Shown here: positions 1 through 11,233 of the stretch, one piece after another | How positions within the stretch are numbered: the stretch's first letter is position 1 | Layout: the number at the start of each line of letters is the position of its first letter | Origin: Hoplostethus atlanticus | Lineage: Eukaryota; Chordata; Actinopteri; Trachichthyiformes; Trachichthyidae | Length of the DNA stretch: 64,000 bases | Direction: 5' to 3' | NCBI GenBank assembly: GCA_034670405.1 | Contig: JAXDDX010000045.1 | Span: forward strand, 620,001-684,000 | Notes under the pieces: generated by a model | The model's input: only the letters and a program-made list of their open reading frames with translations | What the model was told of the DNA's origin: nothing | The model's database searches: none | Made by a program: the position numbers and the translations under genes

Positions 1-73
1 GGTGATGTAGGATGTTGACCTCATACTGAGTTATCTACCTTTTCACCTCTCCTCCTCTGTGTTGCTTCGTTAG

Positions 74-2178
74 TCTGAACGTTGACAAGAGGAGGGAGGA
101 GCTTGCACTAGTCAGCCATCACAACCAGGCCATCTACCAGCGAATCACGGCCCGCCAGTCAGAGTACCGCCGCCAGCTCTGGTTGGACGACTGGGAGAGG
201 GCGGAGCGACGGCGGGGCGACATTGCCCGATACCCCCCAGGCCTCGGCAACAAGCAGGTGACTCCAAACAATAAGACACTTGGATGTGTGCAGTTTAAAT
301 CAGGACAGAGGGATGGTTTCTCTCCAGCCAAGTACCCTTAAACTAGTTTACTTTACACTTAAAGAAATGACATTCATAAGGCAGAATACGGAAAACATAA
401 TCGAACCAGAATTATTATTTAGTGCAACTAATCAATACAGACTCATCAAAGAATAAACTTCAGGATCAATGAAACATAATCTTCACTAAATTAAAGTAAA
501 TCAAATCCAGATTAAGTAACTAACAGATCAAAGAATATAGGAGAAAGCAGGAAAACAGTAGGACTCTTTGTTGTGAGGGAAGGAGTACTGAAGGAGTACT
601 GAAGGAGTATTAAGGAGTACAGAAGGAGTATTAAGGAGTACTGAAGGAGAATTAAGGAGTACTGAAGGAATACTGAAGGAGTATTAAGGAGTACTGAAGA
701 AGTATCAAGGAGTACTGATGGAGTACTGAAGGAGAATCAAGGAGTACTAAAGGAGTATTAAGGAGTACTGAAGGAGTATCAAGGAGTACTGAAGGAGTAC
801 TGAAGGAGAATCAAGGAGTACTGAAGGAGTATTAAGGAGTATCAAGGAGTACTAAAGGAAAACCAATCCTTGCTTGTTTGGGTTAATCAGCTTGTCACCT
901 GGGTCGCCTCCATCTGGTGGAGAAGCAGGTGTATTACCATTCACCGGAAAATTCTTAATAGAATGGTGCAGGAATGAGTCCTAAAACCAGGAAGAGAGTT
1001 AGCACTTCCGGTTCCCTCGTCTCGAAGTCTATGGGTTTTTTGAACGGGTTTTTGGTTAGATGCCTGAAATAAGGTCTGTGGTTAACACAAGCTTAAGAAG
1101 TTTTCATGTTTTGTTCTACGACATAAAATAGGTCAGTAAATACCCCACTCGTGAATTTTGAAGCTTTTACGTGTCTTAAAAAAGGCGGTTGCTAACAAGT
1201 GGCTAAATGAGACTACAGAGGTTGTCGGGGACATTAAACGCATCACGCCGAACACGGTAACTCATCTACTCACTAGTCCGCCTTTACAGCCTCTAGTTGT
1301 GTTTATACTCGCGCTCTTCCAAACTATTCTAACTCAAACCTTTCCAACTTGTAGATTTATCAGTTTATAGTATTTTTAGTGGTGGTGACGTTGAAGTCAT
1401 GTGACCGTGGTGTAGTTCGTTTATAGCCTAACGTTAGCTTTTTACTTCTGGTGATTGCATTTACGCTTCATAAATCATAAAGTGGTGTTCATTTGTGAAG
1501 ATTATCTCGCTGAACAAAACGTGTAAGTATCATAAACTTTTGTTTGCCACAGAGTTTATTTTCTGCAATAATCCAAAATCCAATGCAAAAATCCCATTGG
1601 CATTTTGTTGAGGGAACCAGGGTGATGCTAACTTCCGGGTTGGCCTACAAAAATACGTCATCCCTGCACCACTCTATACAGAGGCTTTCAGATGATGTAG
1701 CCCCGCCCCCTCTGGTGGCCATCTTGGAGGTCCTCATCCTTGTGAACAGCTGATTGTGTTTCTGCCTCAACAGAACTGAATCTTCATGGTTAACTTCTGT
1801 CTGTTTCTGACTGAACTGATCATTTAATCACTGATACATCTGATTGATTTAGTGTTTAGATCATGTAGCTAACCATAGTATCTGGTCAGCTAACCATCAC
1901 TGTCTTGTTGTTAACACATCTGATTAGCACACTAGCTAACATATCTAGTAGAAGCTAGCGTTAGCAGTGGTTAGTAGTCCCATGTTAACAGTAACTAAAT
2001 TAGCCTGCTGGCTAGTTAGCTAGCTACCAGTTTGTTGACCATGCTACATGTTTAAACCATCTGACCGTCTGATCTGAGCTGGTTGTTTGTGTTGCAGCGG
2101 TCGGAGAAGAAGGTGAAGTTTGCATCCACAGAGACCAGTGAGCTGGAGACCTGCAGCCACACCGACTCTGACACCTGA
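74..2178 (+). CDS. Last two exons of an unidentified gene, possibly CFAP97/Hemingway-like
   Basis: Two coding exons are visible: 74-257 (acceptor TTAG, donor GTGACT) and 2098-2178 (acceptor TTGCAG, ending in TGA). Their phases agree: one leftover base plus 61 codons, then 27 codons to the stop. The upstream part of the gene lies outside the window. The peptide is rich in Arg, Glu and Trp; it contains NQAIYQRI, then a Tyr and a WLDDWERAERR stretch, and IARYPPG, and ends in a Ser/Thr/Glu-rich tail. This spacing (Asn..Ile..Arg-Ile, Tyr, Trp-x-x-Asp-Trp, Ile-x-Arg-Tyr-Pro) resembles the C-terminal pattern of small CFAP97-domain (Hemingway) ciliary/sperm proteins, but I base this on pattern memory only. 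It is not the coronin CORO2B expected from human synteny. The exon structure is firm; the family call is weak. Confidence 0.45.
580..858. repeat. Minisatellite, about 10-11 bp unit (GGAGTACTGAA type)
   Basis: About 280 bp of GGAGTACTGAA / GGAGTATTAA units alternate in the last intron of the left gene. Low complexity, no coding potential. Confidence 0.9.
963..1675. mobile_element. Putative non-autonomous DNA transposon with imperfect terminal inverted repeats
   Basis: The left end reads GGTGCAGGAATGAG and later GTTAGCACTTCCGG and TTCCCTCG. The right end is the imperfect reverse complement of these blocks: GAGGGAACCAGGG, GCTAACTTCCGGG and ATCCCTGCACC. Arms of roughly 75 bp enclose about 560 bp of AT-rich sequence with no substantial reading frame. 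It abuts the left edge of another repeat (family A) at 1676. The superfamily is not clear and the target duplication was not resolved. Confidence 0.55.
1676..2045 (+). repeat. Dispersed repeat family A, truncated copy
   Basis: This block, beginning near TACAGAGGCTTTCAG, is closely similar to 49995-50620 (same strand) and to the reverse complements of 30093-31375 and 61955-62320. Shared landmarks include GTTAGCAGTGG, CCCATGTTAACAGTAAC and GCTAGTTAGCTAGCTACC. The copy stops about 50 bp before the final exon of the left gene. Confidence 0.8.
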
Positions 2179-2180
2179 AA

Positions 2181-2216
2181 CACACGCACACGCACACGCA
2201 CACACACACACACACA
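2181..2216. repeat. (CA)n microsatellite just after the stop codon
   Basis: CA/CGCA dinucleotides start directly after the TGA of the left gene, so the 3' UTR begins with a simple repeat. Confidence 0.9.
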
Positions 2217-4410
2217 ATATTTCGATTAGTTAGTTAGTGAAGTTAACGTCTTCATTAGTTAGTAACTTAACTTCTAGATTGGTTAGTTAGTGAATGGTGC
2301 TGTGGGTGTACATGTCATCTACGGTAACCTTTAGATGTTAGTACATTTTAAAGTTAACACACCTCCTGAATACACATCATGAGGTCCTGTGTGGATAAGG
2401 CTTTAGTGTTAACATTCATTCAATTAAACTTTTAACTAAACAAAACAGCATGAAGAACATTATTCTAATCCTGAACCACAGTAAAGTAAAACTAAATCAG
2501 ATCACCTGCCAGCAGCTCTCTTGTACTGTCTTATGTTGTCCACTAGATGGCAGTAAATCCACGGTCTGGATTATCAGGAAGCAGACTGTTTTACCGCAGT
2601 CAGCCGTCGAAACAGACTCAACTCACCTGCAAACTGCTTTCTGTTCAGATCACATCTTTATAGAAACCAACCTGACATCAAAACAACACAAGTCCTCTTT
2701 TGATTAGCTCATATATTGAGCCTTATCCACACAGCAGGGGGCCTCCAGGTCCTGAAAAAAGTCTTAAAATGTCTTAAATTAAATTATCTCAAGGCCTTAC
2801 ACTGTTAAATATAGCGCTTGAAGTAATTCACTTCAATGTTGTGGTTTTGTGGTGCTCTGTTCTTCTGTTGTGAAATCAGTCCAGTCATCAGACCAGATTC
2901 TGATAGTCTACAGTTGTTTTTGTTGTTTCCAATGTGAAATTGGTCTTAGATTTCATCCTAACTGGCATTAAATGTAAGGTGATGAAACGTGCAGACTCCC
3001 TGACACATTCATGGTAAAACACAGAAAGTATCATAAAGTTCCACCATCATTTTTGTTGGTTAGTTTGTTGATGAAATGTTTTCCTTTGCGGTAAATGTGA
3101 AGTAGCGTTGTGCTCTGACTCCTCCCCTCACCTGACACGTCATTTAACAGGAGCATGGTGATATTAGAGTACATCGAGCTAATTAATTGTTTCATCTGTG
3201 TATTCAGACCTTAAAAAATATGACCGTTTTATTTCTCAATCCAGTTTGACTGTTCACGTGTCTTGGCCTGCAGCAGGAATAAAGGGGTCGGTGCTGCTAG
3301 TCCAGTCTAGTTAACTGGAGGAACAACACAGGACTGTGGAAATGCTCTTTAACTCACTCAGTCTGTCCCGTTCCTCCGGGCCGGGACTCTGGGCCATACG
3401 GGAACAGTTACCCAGCGTCTGGTACCGCTGAGCCGGGCCAGCTGAGCCGGGCCAGCTCCTCCGGCACGACACCAAATACAATATTATCAATAATTGTTGA
3501 AGAAGCTCTCCTTCTCTTCACAGCCCTGCCACGTAGAAAACAGCCTTCAACCAGATATATGTGCATGTTTTCTCAAAACTGTGATCAGACCCAGAGCAGG
3601 TTTCAGGTTTCAGCCGTCTTTTACAACACTTCACTTGATTAAGATCAGAGGAGCTTTATTGGTAGGCAACAGAGTTACAAACGCGTTAGAAACAATAGAA
3701 TAACACAAAATAAAATCCACTTACACAAGGAAATGATGCAGAATTTTAATAATAAAAAAATAGGAATTAAAGTGCAAACAAGAGCAACAAGAGCAAACAC
3801 GAGAATAAAATAGGTCAAGAGGAAGAGTTATGAAAACCAGCCAGTAGAGTTTATGTTTCATTCTGCCATTCACTCTGTTCTTATTTCTATTCTATGTTTC
3901 TTTGCTCTATCCTACTGCTGTTTGCTGCTGAACCCAATAAAGTTTCTTCTCATGTTATGTTATATTGTTATGCTATGCTATGTTGTGTTATTATTTGATG
4001 TCATGTCATGTCATGTCTTATCTCATCTCATCTCATCTCATCTTACTGTATTTTAACTTATTTTTTAGGTGATCAGAAGACAAAAGTTCTTTTATCAATA
4101 TCTAACCAGGGTTGTTTAGTCGTCCTGCAGCTGGTCAGAAGAGGCTGATGATTATCAGATGTGCTGAATCACTTCCTGTCACAAATTTATTTTCATCAGA
4201 CTTTCACATGTAAGACTGGATGTCATCATTCATCCAAAGGGAAGTGAACTGTGGGTTTGGAATTTCAGTGGAGCAAGTTTTTACTTAAATCTGCAAAAAC
4301 CAATGAAAATGTATTTTCTGATTTACTTGTTGAGAGTCAGATATAAAAACATAATAATAATATTAATGATATAGTTACTCTCTCTTATCTCTAACGCCCT
4401 CAGTTGACGT

Positions 4411-4475
4411 CGGGCCGTACTCTTGATTTGGTTTAAACTAAATGCCAGTTTAAACCAAATCAAGAGTACGGCCCG
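4411..4475. repeat. Perfect 29-bp inverted repeat with 7-nt loop
   Basis: Left arm 4411-4439 and right arm 4447-4475 are exact reverse complements; the loop is AAATGCC. The transcript could fold to a fully paired hairpin, and the DNA could form a cruciform. Confidence 0.9.
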
Positions 4476-4594
4476 ATTGTGCAACACGAAATCAAAAGAC
4501 TTGGTTTTATCTAAAAACTCTGAAGTCTCTCAAATAAAACGCCTCCAGCGGTAGAAGAGCAGAGTCTACAGCTACTAGTCTACCAGCTAGACCA

Positions 4595-4596
<2 letters not shown>

Positions 4597-4660
<64 letters not shown>
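4597..4660. repeat. (AC)n microsatellite
   Basis: About 32 uninterrupted AC dinucleotides. Confidence 0.95.
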
Positions 4661-4663
<3 letters not shown>

Positions 4664-6176
4664 TTTTCCTGTGTATTCATGTCGTCTGTCTGTTTGTCTC
4701 TTTTTTCCTCACTAGAACGTTTTCTGTCTCAGGAAATGAAAACAGCTCTGCCCATTAAGATGGTATTTTTAGTCGTCTGGGTTTTAGTTTGAGGTTTATA
4801 TGATCTCAGACCAGTTTATTCTCTTGGCTGTGATGTTTTCAAGTCTGTGTTTCTGGTTTTGTCCCTGTTCTGGTGGATCCACTGGTCCGGTCCAACAGCC
4901 TGCAGGTTTTCATTGTAACCTAAATAAAGACACGTTCTCTCTGACACATCGTGACTCAGTTGAATTGTGTTTTGTATCTGACAGACACAGGATGGAGAGA
5001 GCAGGTCTGAACCAGCTCCTCCATCGGCGCTATCCATCTATGGGCTGAGCTCAGGACCACCAGAAATTGATTTTGAATTACATCTACTTGAAATTGAATT
5101 TAATGGTTTGGTAGCTAACTTGATTCTCAATGCATTCAGCTTTTATTTTAGTCTAGTTTGGAGTACAAATTCAAGGCTCAATATGTTTTCATCCAGGGAC
5201 TGGAGACAGTGGAGAAACTGGATTTGTCCTGTATGATTGTTGATCGTCGGTCTAGAAAGAAGCCCTTGCTCTTTGATTTGGCTAAGGACACACTACGGTC
5301 CTCAAGTCGCCTGAGATGGGCTCACCCTCGTCCAGAGAATCGGTCATCCCTCAGCTACACGATAAGGTCTCTTGGATACAGAGTACTCTGTTCCAACCGC
5401 TCGCTTCCTCCTACCTGATCTGCGACTGGAGTCGATACGATATGATGCCATGGTCAGGCGGAGGCTCTCCTCTCGGTAGGTCAGCTCAGAATGAAAAAGT
5501 ACAGAGGTAGTACTTTATAATAAAAGTAAAACTTTATTTAAAGTACACAAGTCAGTACAACCTTAGAAGGTCAGCCTGTCCACCAGTTAGGGTTAACTAG
5601 GCTAAGCTACCCAATCAGAGTCTTGTATCAGTCAAGCAAGGCTAGATAGAGCCGTCTGTCTCTGCTGGTTTATATAAATTTTCATATCCTGTTAGTTGGT
5701 TTCATATACTATTTTTAAATCCGTCTTCAAGCAGACGCAGCGACTTCAGGTACTTCCCACAGATATAACATCCATATATGGTAGCATCCTTATCGAAGTG
5801 TTTCTTCTGGGTTAATGCAGCGTAGCATGGTGGTTATATGGGGGTGACTGTCTCCATACCGACTCTGCCTGCCCTTCTAGTCTCCCTCTGTCGCCCTCGC
5901 CATCCCCTGTTGGAGTTGGCGCCCTCAGGAGCGTCTTCAGGCGGCCGGGGTCGAGCTGGTCTTGGGGGTCTAGGCCTTGACATTCGTGGGGCGCCCAGAG
6001 GTCAGCTGCCTCCTGTGTGTGTGTGACGGACTTTAACATCATGTCCCGTCTGTTCCACTTTAACGCTGCTTTGACTCTGAGTTTCCACTTGTTATTTCCA
6101 ACAGAATGACAGCATCCCGCCGCCGTCCAGCTCTCAGGCTCAAACACACTCCATTATCTTTTATTGATGGGGAGGG

Positions 6177-6180
<4 letters not shown>

Positions 6181-6224
<44 letters not shown>
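6181..6224. repeat. (TG)n microsatellite
   Basis: Twenty-two TG dinucleotides. Confidence 0.95.
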
Positions 6225-6226
<2 letters not shown>

Positions 6227-6274
6227 TTTAGGGAGCCTCAGTAGCCTTCTCCACAGTGTTCCTAGTGCTAGACT

Positions 6275-6552
6275 GTCAGTAGCCTGTCAGTAGCCTGTCA
6301 GTGGCCTGTCAGTGGCCTGTCAGTAGCCTGTAAGTGGCCTGTCAGTGGTCTGTCAGTGGCCTGTCAGTAGCCTGTAAGTGGTCTGTTAGTGGCCTGTCAG
6401 TGGCCTGTCAGTAGCCTGTAAGTGGTCTGTTAGTGGCCTGTCAGTAGCCTGTCAGTGACCTGTCAGTGGTCTGTCAGTGGCCTGTCAGTAGCCTGTCAGT
6501 GGTCTGTTAGTGGCCTGTCAGTAGCCTGTCAGTAGCCTGTTAGTGGCCTGTC
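6275..6552. repeat. Minisatellite with 10-bp unit upstream of ITGA11
   Basis: Around 27 tandem copies of GTCAGTGGCC / GTCAGTAGCC with few substitutions, about 420 bp before the ITGA11 start codon. Confidence 0.9.
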
Positions 6553-6696
6553 ACTCCAGGATCATTGGACAGATCTCCACATCTGTTCTGGATTTCCTCC
6601 AATAGTTTTTGCCGCTGTGTGTGAGGTCACAGAAACAAATGCAGGTATTTCCTGTTTCTGGACCAATCGCCGTGAAGCTGCAGCGACATTACAAAG

Positions 6697-6710
6697 TTTA
6701 AAAGGGGGAG
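6697..6710 (+). promoter_or_regulatory. Possible ITGA11 core promoter (TATA-like TTTAAAA)
   Basis: AGTTTAAAAGGG stands about 270 bp upstream of the ITGA11 ATG and is the best TATA-like word in the 5' flank; a second TTTAAAAG lies near 6769. A 60-bp CT tract (6828-6895) lies between them and the start codon, where the 5' UTR would be. This rests on sequence words only. Confidence 0.25.
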
Positions 6711-6827
6711 GTGAAGCTAAACCCCACAGATCTCCGTCTTCATCTGGTTCCCACTGACTGGATCAGCTTTAAAAGTGTGTGTGTGTGTTCAGGGAGGAGG
6801 TGTGTTCACTGTTTGGCTCCCCCCTCT

Positions 6828-6837
6828 CTTTCTCTCT

Positions 6838-6895
<58 letters not shown>
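6828..6895. repeat. (CT)n tract in the ITGA11 5' leader
   Basis: A nearly pure pyrimidine CT repeat about 80 bp before the start codon. Long CT (GA) tracts near transcription starts can be nuclease-sensitive or bind GAGA-type factors; no function is shown here. Confidence 0.9.
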
Positions 6896-6897
<2 letters not shown>

Positions 6898-6974
6898 ACA
6901 CACTCAACAGCAGCAGAGTCCAGAATCAGCCCACCAACACACACACACACTCTCTCGCTCTGCCTCACACACAC

Positions 6975-7096
6975 ATGGATTACTACCGCCTTCTACTGCT
7001 GTGGACCTGCAGCCTCCTGCCAGGTGAGAGAGTGTGTGTGTGAGAGAGAGCAAGAGAGTGGGACAGTGTGTGTATGTGATTTGCAGTATATGTGTA

Positions 7097-7140
<44 letters not shown>

Positions 7141-10100
7141 CGTGTGTGTGTGTGTGTGTTTGTGTATGTGTGTGTGTGTGTGTGTGTGTAAGACAGGTGC
7201 TGCTGCTGGATTGTTGACTAGATGTTTGGAATTGGATTCCACCTGTTGCCATGGTGACATATTGATGATAGTATGGAGAGCACAGTTGTGGTCCTACTGT
7301 GTGTGTGGTGTGTGTGTTCTCTGTCTGTTAGCAGAGTGTCAGGGGAGGATTGAGTCGGTGGTCGTACCGAGGGGCAACGACAGACCAGTTTATATGGTCA
7401 AGATACTGAGGAGCCAGAAGAGACACATTTCTAGATATTATTATTATTGTTATTAGATATTATTATTTGATATGATCATTATCATTGTTGTGTGTAAGTG
7501 CAGGTCCAGGTACTCTGGGAGATGAAAGTAAGACGAGTTGTTGGGTTTGACTTCAACTAAAGAGCTTTCAGTAGTTAGGTACTTCTAGGTTATTAAAACT
7601 AATAAACAGACCAAATAAATCAGTTTGTCCAATAATAATACCAAGTTATTATTATATTATATATTATATATATTATAAATGTCTTCATAAGCCTTTATAA
7701 ACTTTAATATGACTAGTAGTGTAGTTGCGTAACTAGTAGTGTAGTAGCGTAACTAGTAGCGTAACTAGTAGTGTAGCAGCATAACTAGTAGTGTAACTAG
7801 TAGTGTAGTGATATTTGGTTCTGAAGAGGAAGCTAACGATGAGTCTAACATACTAACATTTTCAATTTCACTTTTTTTGCGCCTTGTTGCACATTACAAC
7901 ATTTCTTTTCAGTTGTACTGTTCATTTGTATATTTTTGTAGAGGATAGTTTTTTATTTTTCCTATTTTCATTTTTATTCTTTGTTGTATTATTCTATTTC
8001 TCTGCTGCTGTAACGAAGAAATCCCCCTCTGGGATTAATAAAGTACCTTCCAGTAAACTACCTTATAAACTACCTTCCAGTGAAGTTAAAGGAGTTTAGA
8101 GTAGTTAGTGCTCCTGAAACAATGATCTGAGCGTTGATGAAATCTGTACTAACTAGATAACTAGAAGAAGAAGAAGAAGATTAATTTATTTGCATTTCGG
8201 GGTGCCCATGCACCAACACACACAACACATGCAAGGGGAAGTGGCCGCTGAACACAACACACACATGCAGGTAGGGTGTCCGTAATGAATGATTCCTCTG
8301 CATTTTTCCCATCCCCGCCGACCTTCCTCCAGGGGCAGCCAGGGAGCAGTGGGCAGCCCTCTTTTGTCTTTCGGCACCCGGGGACCAATTCCAGGTGTAG
8401 GTCCAATTTAACAATATAATAATATAACAATATAATAATATAATAATATAATAATATAGGAATATAATAATATAGGAATATAATAATATAATAATATAAT
8501 AATATAGGAATATAATAATATAGAAATATAATAATATAATAATATAATAATATAACAATATAATAATATAATAATATAATAATATAGGAATATAATAATA
8601 TAATAATATAGGAATATAATAATATAATAATATAATAATATAATAATATAACAATATAATAATATAGGAATATAATAATATAATAATATAGGAATATAAT
8701 AATATAATAATATAACAATATAATAATATAATAATATAACAATATAATAATATAATAATATAGGAATATAATAATATAATAATATAATAATATAATAATA
8801 TAACAATATAATAATATCACACTTTAGTTTGTAATTAACATTCAAATGAGCAAATAGTTTATTAAAGATGTAAATCAGTGAGAAGAGTTTCAGTCAGGCT
8901 GCACTTCCTGTTTCCTCCTGGTGAAACTGTAGAGGGGGGGGTGCTTACTGATTTATAAATTGAATTTCTGGAGCCTGGATGGTTCCTCTGGGGTTCAGAT
9001 GGAGCTGATTTCTCTAGGAACTCTGGGTAAAATGGTTTTCAGAGCATTTCATGGCTTTTAGACCAATCGTTACACTCAGGCTGCAACGGATACGTCATGG
9101 TTGAGTTGCTGTTGTTGTTGATGCTGATCGGGTGGAAACACCAGACAGAAGGCAGCAGCTTCTACCTGCCTCATTCAGGCTGAAACAGCATGACTTCTCA
9201 CAGAACTGGGTCATTTGTTTTAACCTCCTCGATGTACCAGATGGGTGGGGTTATCGACATCAGGCTTGAAAATCACTGTTTGCTGAATTGACTTTCAAAT
9301 ACTTTCCTGTGATTGTCTAAAAACCTTATGGTGCTCGTTGTATCGTCTTATGTATTAAACTCCACCCACGTGGCACTAAAGTAGCCTAAAACAAACCATA
9401 AAAAGTATTAGCAAGTAGTACTTGGCCGGGTTCTGCTGCTGGCATGGTGTCGCAGCTCCGTTTCATAGTAACCACAGCGCCTGGTCATAACAGATACACA
9501 GCGTCAACATACCAGCAGCTCCATGTCAGCAGAAAGAGTCGAGTAAAGCCGTCTGATGAAACCTAACTAACAAATCAATAAAGAAAAGAAAGAAATAACT
9601 CCTTCCTGTGTTGGGAAGCAGGGAGGAACAACGTGTACGCTGGGCGACGACCAAACCAAACCCTGATACGTGTCATCAATATGTCACATCATGAGCTGAC
9701 TGGGACCAGCAGCAGGTCATCTTCTGTTACTCCCACCAGGACGCTGCTTCACTTCTAGTCTGACACTTCAGTGAGACAAGAGGAGACTTGGTGGATTGAA
9801 GAGGAGCTACCAGCGGTTCTTATTTCATCTTGATGTACCTGCAGATCAGCAGGGCCACGTGAAAATACTAAACCAGTTTGGTAAAGTTTGGCAAATATTG
9901 GGGCTTGACCAAACCAGACTAGACCAGACCAGACCAGACCAGACAATACTACACTACACTACACTACACTACACTAGACTAGACCAGACTAGATCGGACC
10001 AAACCAGACCAGACCTGACCAGACCAGCCCAGACCAGACTAGACCAGACCACACCAGACCACACCAGACCAGACAAGACCAGACCACACCACACCAGACC

Positions 10101-10576
10101 AGACCAGACCAGACCAGACCAGACCACACCACACCAGACCAGACCAGACTAGACCAGACCAGACCAGACCAGACCAGACTAGACTACACTAGACTAGACT
10201 AGATCAGATCAAACCAGACCAGGCTAGATGGGTGTGTGACCTCTGACCCCTGACCTCTGGGTTATCTCTGGTGTGCCTAGCGTGACGCTGAGCCCGTCCG
10301 GCCATCTGTCCGCCTGCTGGAGGAAATGACAGTTTGGCTGCGAGCTGCCGGACAGCATCAGAGGATTCTTACCTAAATGACTCCCATCTTTGACCTGATT
10401 AGCCAGACGCTGAAACCAGAGAGTTCAGCAGCAGATCTCTCCTCCTGCAGTAGCTGGACCTCAATCTGGTTCTGATTATGAAAGCAGCTAAGACGAATCT
10501 GGAAAAAACACTAAACTATGAAGACAAAAAAACAAAGCATTGGCAGTGTAAAAACAATGTGAAAAATGTGTTATTA

Positions 10577-10610
<34 letters not shown>

Positions 10611-11181
10611 TGGTCTGTCTGTCTGTCTGTCTGTCTGTTGGTCTGTCTGTCTGTCTGTTGGTCTGTCTGTCTGTCTGTCTGGATCTGGGTCTTGTATCTC
10701 CACATTGCCAGGTGGCAACGTCTCCGCCAACGTCTCTGATGAATCGACCTCCTCCTTGGCTCCGACCGGACAGAAGCAGATTCCTCTCAGCCACGAGGAA
10801 ACAAACAGAGACAGTTTGCCCGTCGCTCCTCCTCTTTTCCAGCGTTTTTTTTGCTCTCGGCGGCCAAAGTCATCACTGTCTCCTTCGCTGGCAAACAGTC
10901 TGACAGCCTGGTGGGTTTCTCCAAACGCACATTTACACAGCTGGACGGCAACACGTGAGGGACATGCTGTAGTGGACAGGCCTGGCCGCGGAGGGGCTGC
11001 TGGAGGTCAGCGCCTCACTGAGCGACACTTCAGCAGAGACGCTGGGGTGGATCAAACCTGGCACCTCCCATTTACAGGACGGTCTCCAATTATCATTACA
11101 ATAAGGCATCCTGGGAAATGTAGGAAATCACTAACTAAAGTAGAAGTAGATGAGGCAGGTTGAGGGAAACACCACAGACAG

Positions 11182-11233
<52 letters not shown>

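Larger units (their letters stand above)
2217..6669. other. Intergenic region between the left gene and ITGA11
   Basis: No convincing exon was seen. It holds a CA array (4597-4660), a perfect 29-bp hairpin (4411-4475), a short family B fragment (about 5215-5290), a GT array (6181-6224) and a decanucleotide minisatellite (6275-6552). The rest is AT-rich single-copy-looking sequence. Confidence 0.6.

Noticed and set aside
74-2178. Assigning the left gene to CORO2B by synteny
   Set aside because: The peptide shows no coronin features, and its strand is opposite to that expected for CORO2B next to ITGA11.
4411-4475. Calling the perfect hairpin a microRNA gene
   Set aside because: No seed match or conservation can be judged, and perfect 29-bp pairing is unusual for a precursor.
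8161-8845. Long Ile/Leu/Tyr frames of 145-219 codons on the - strand
   Set aside because: They are translations of the ATAATATAGG array in several frames at once; no real protein composition.
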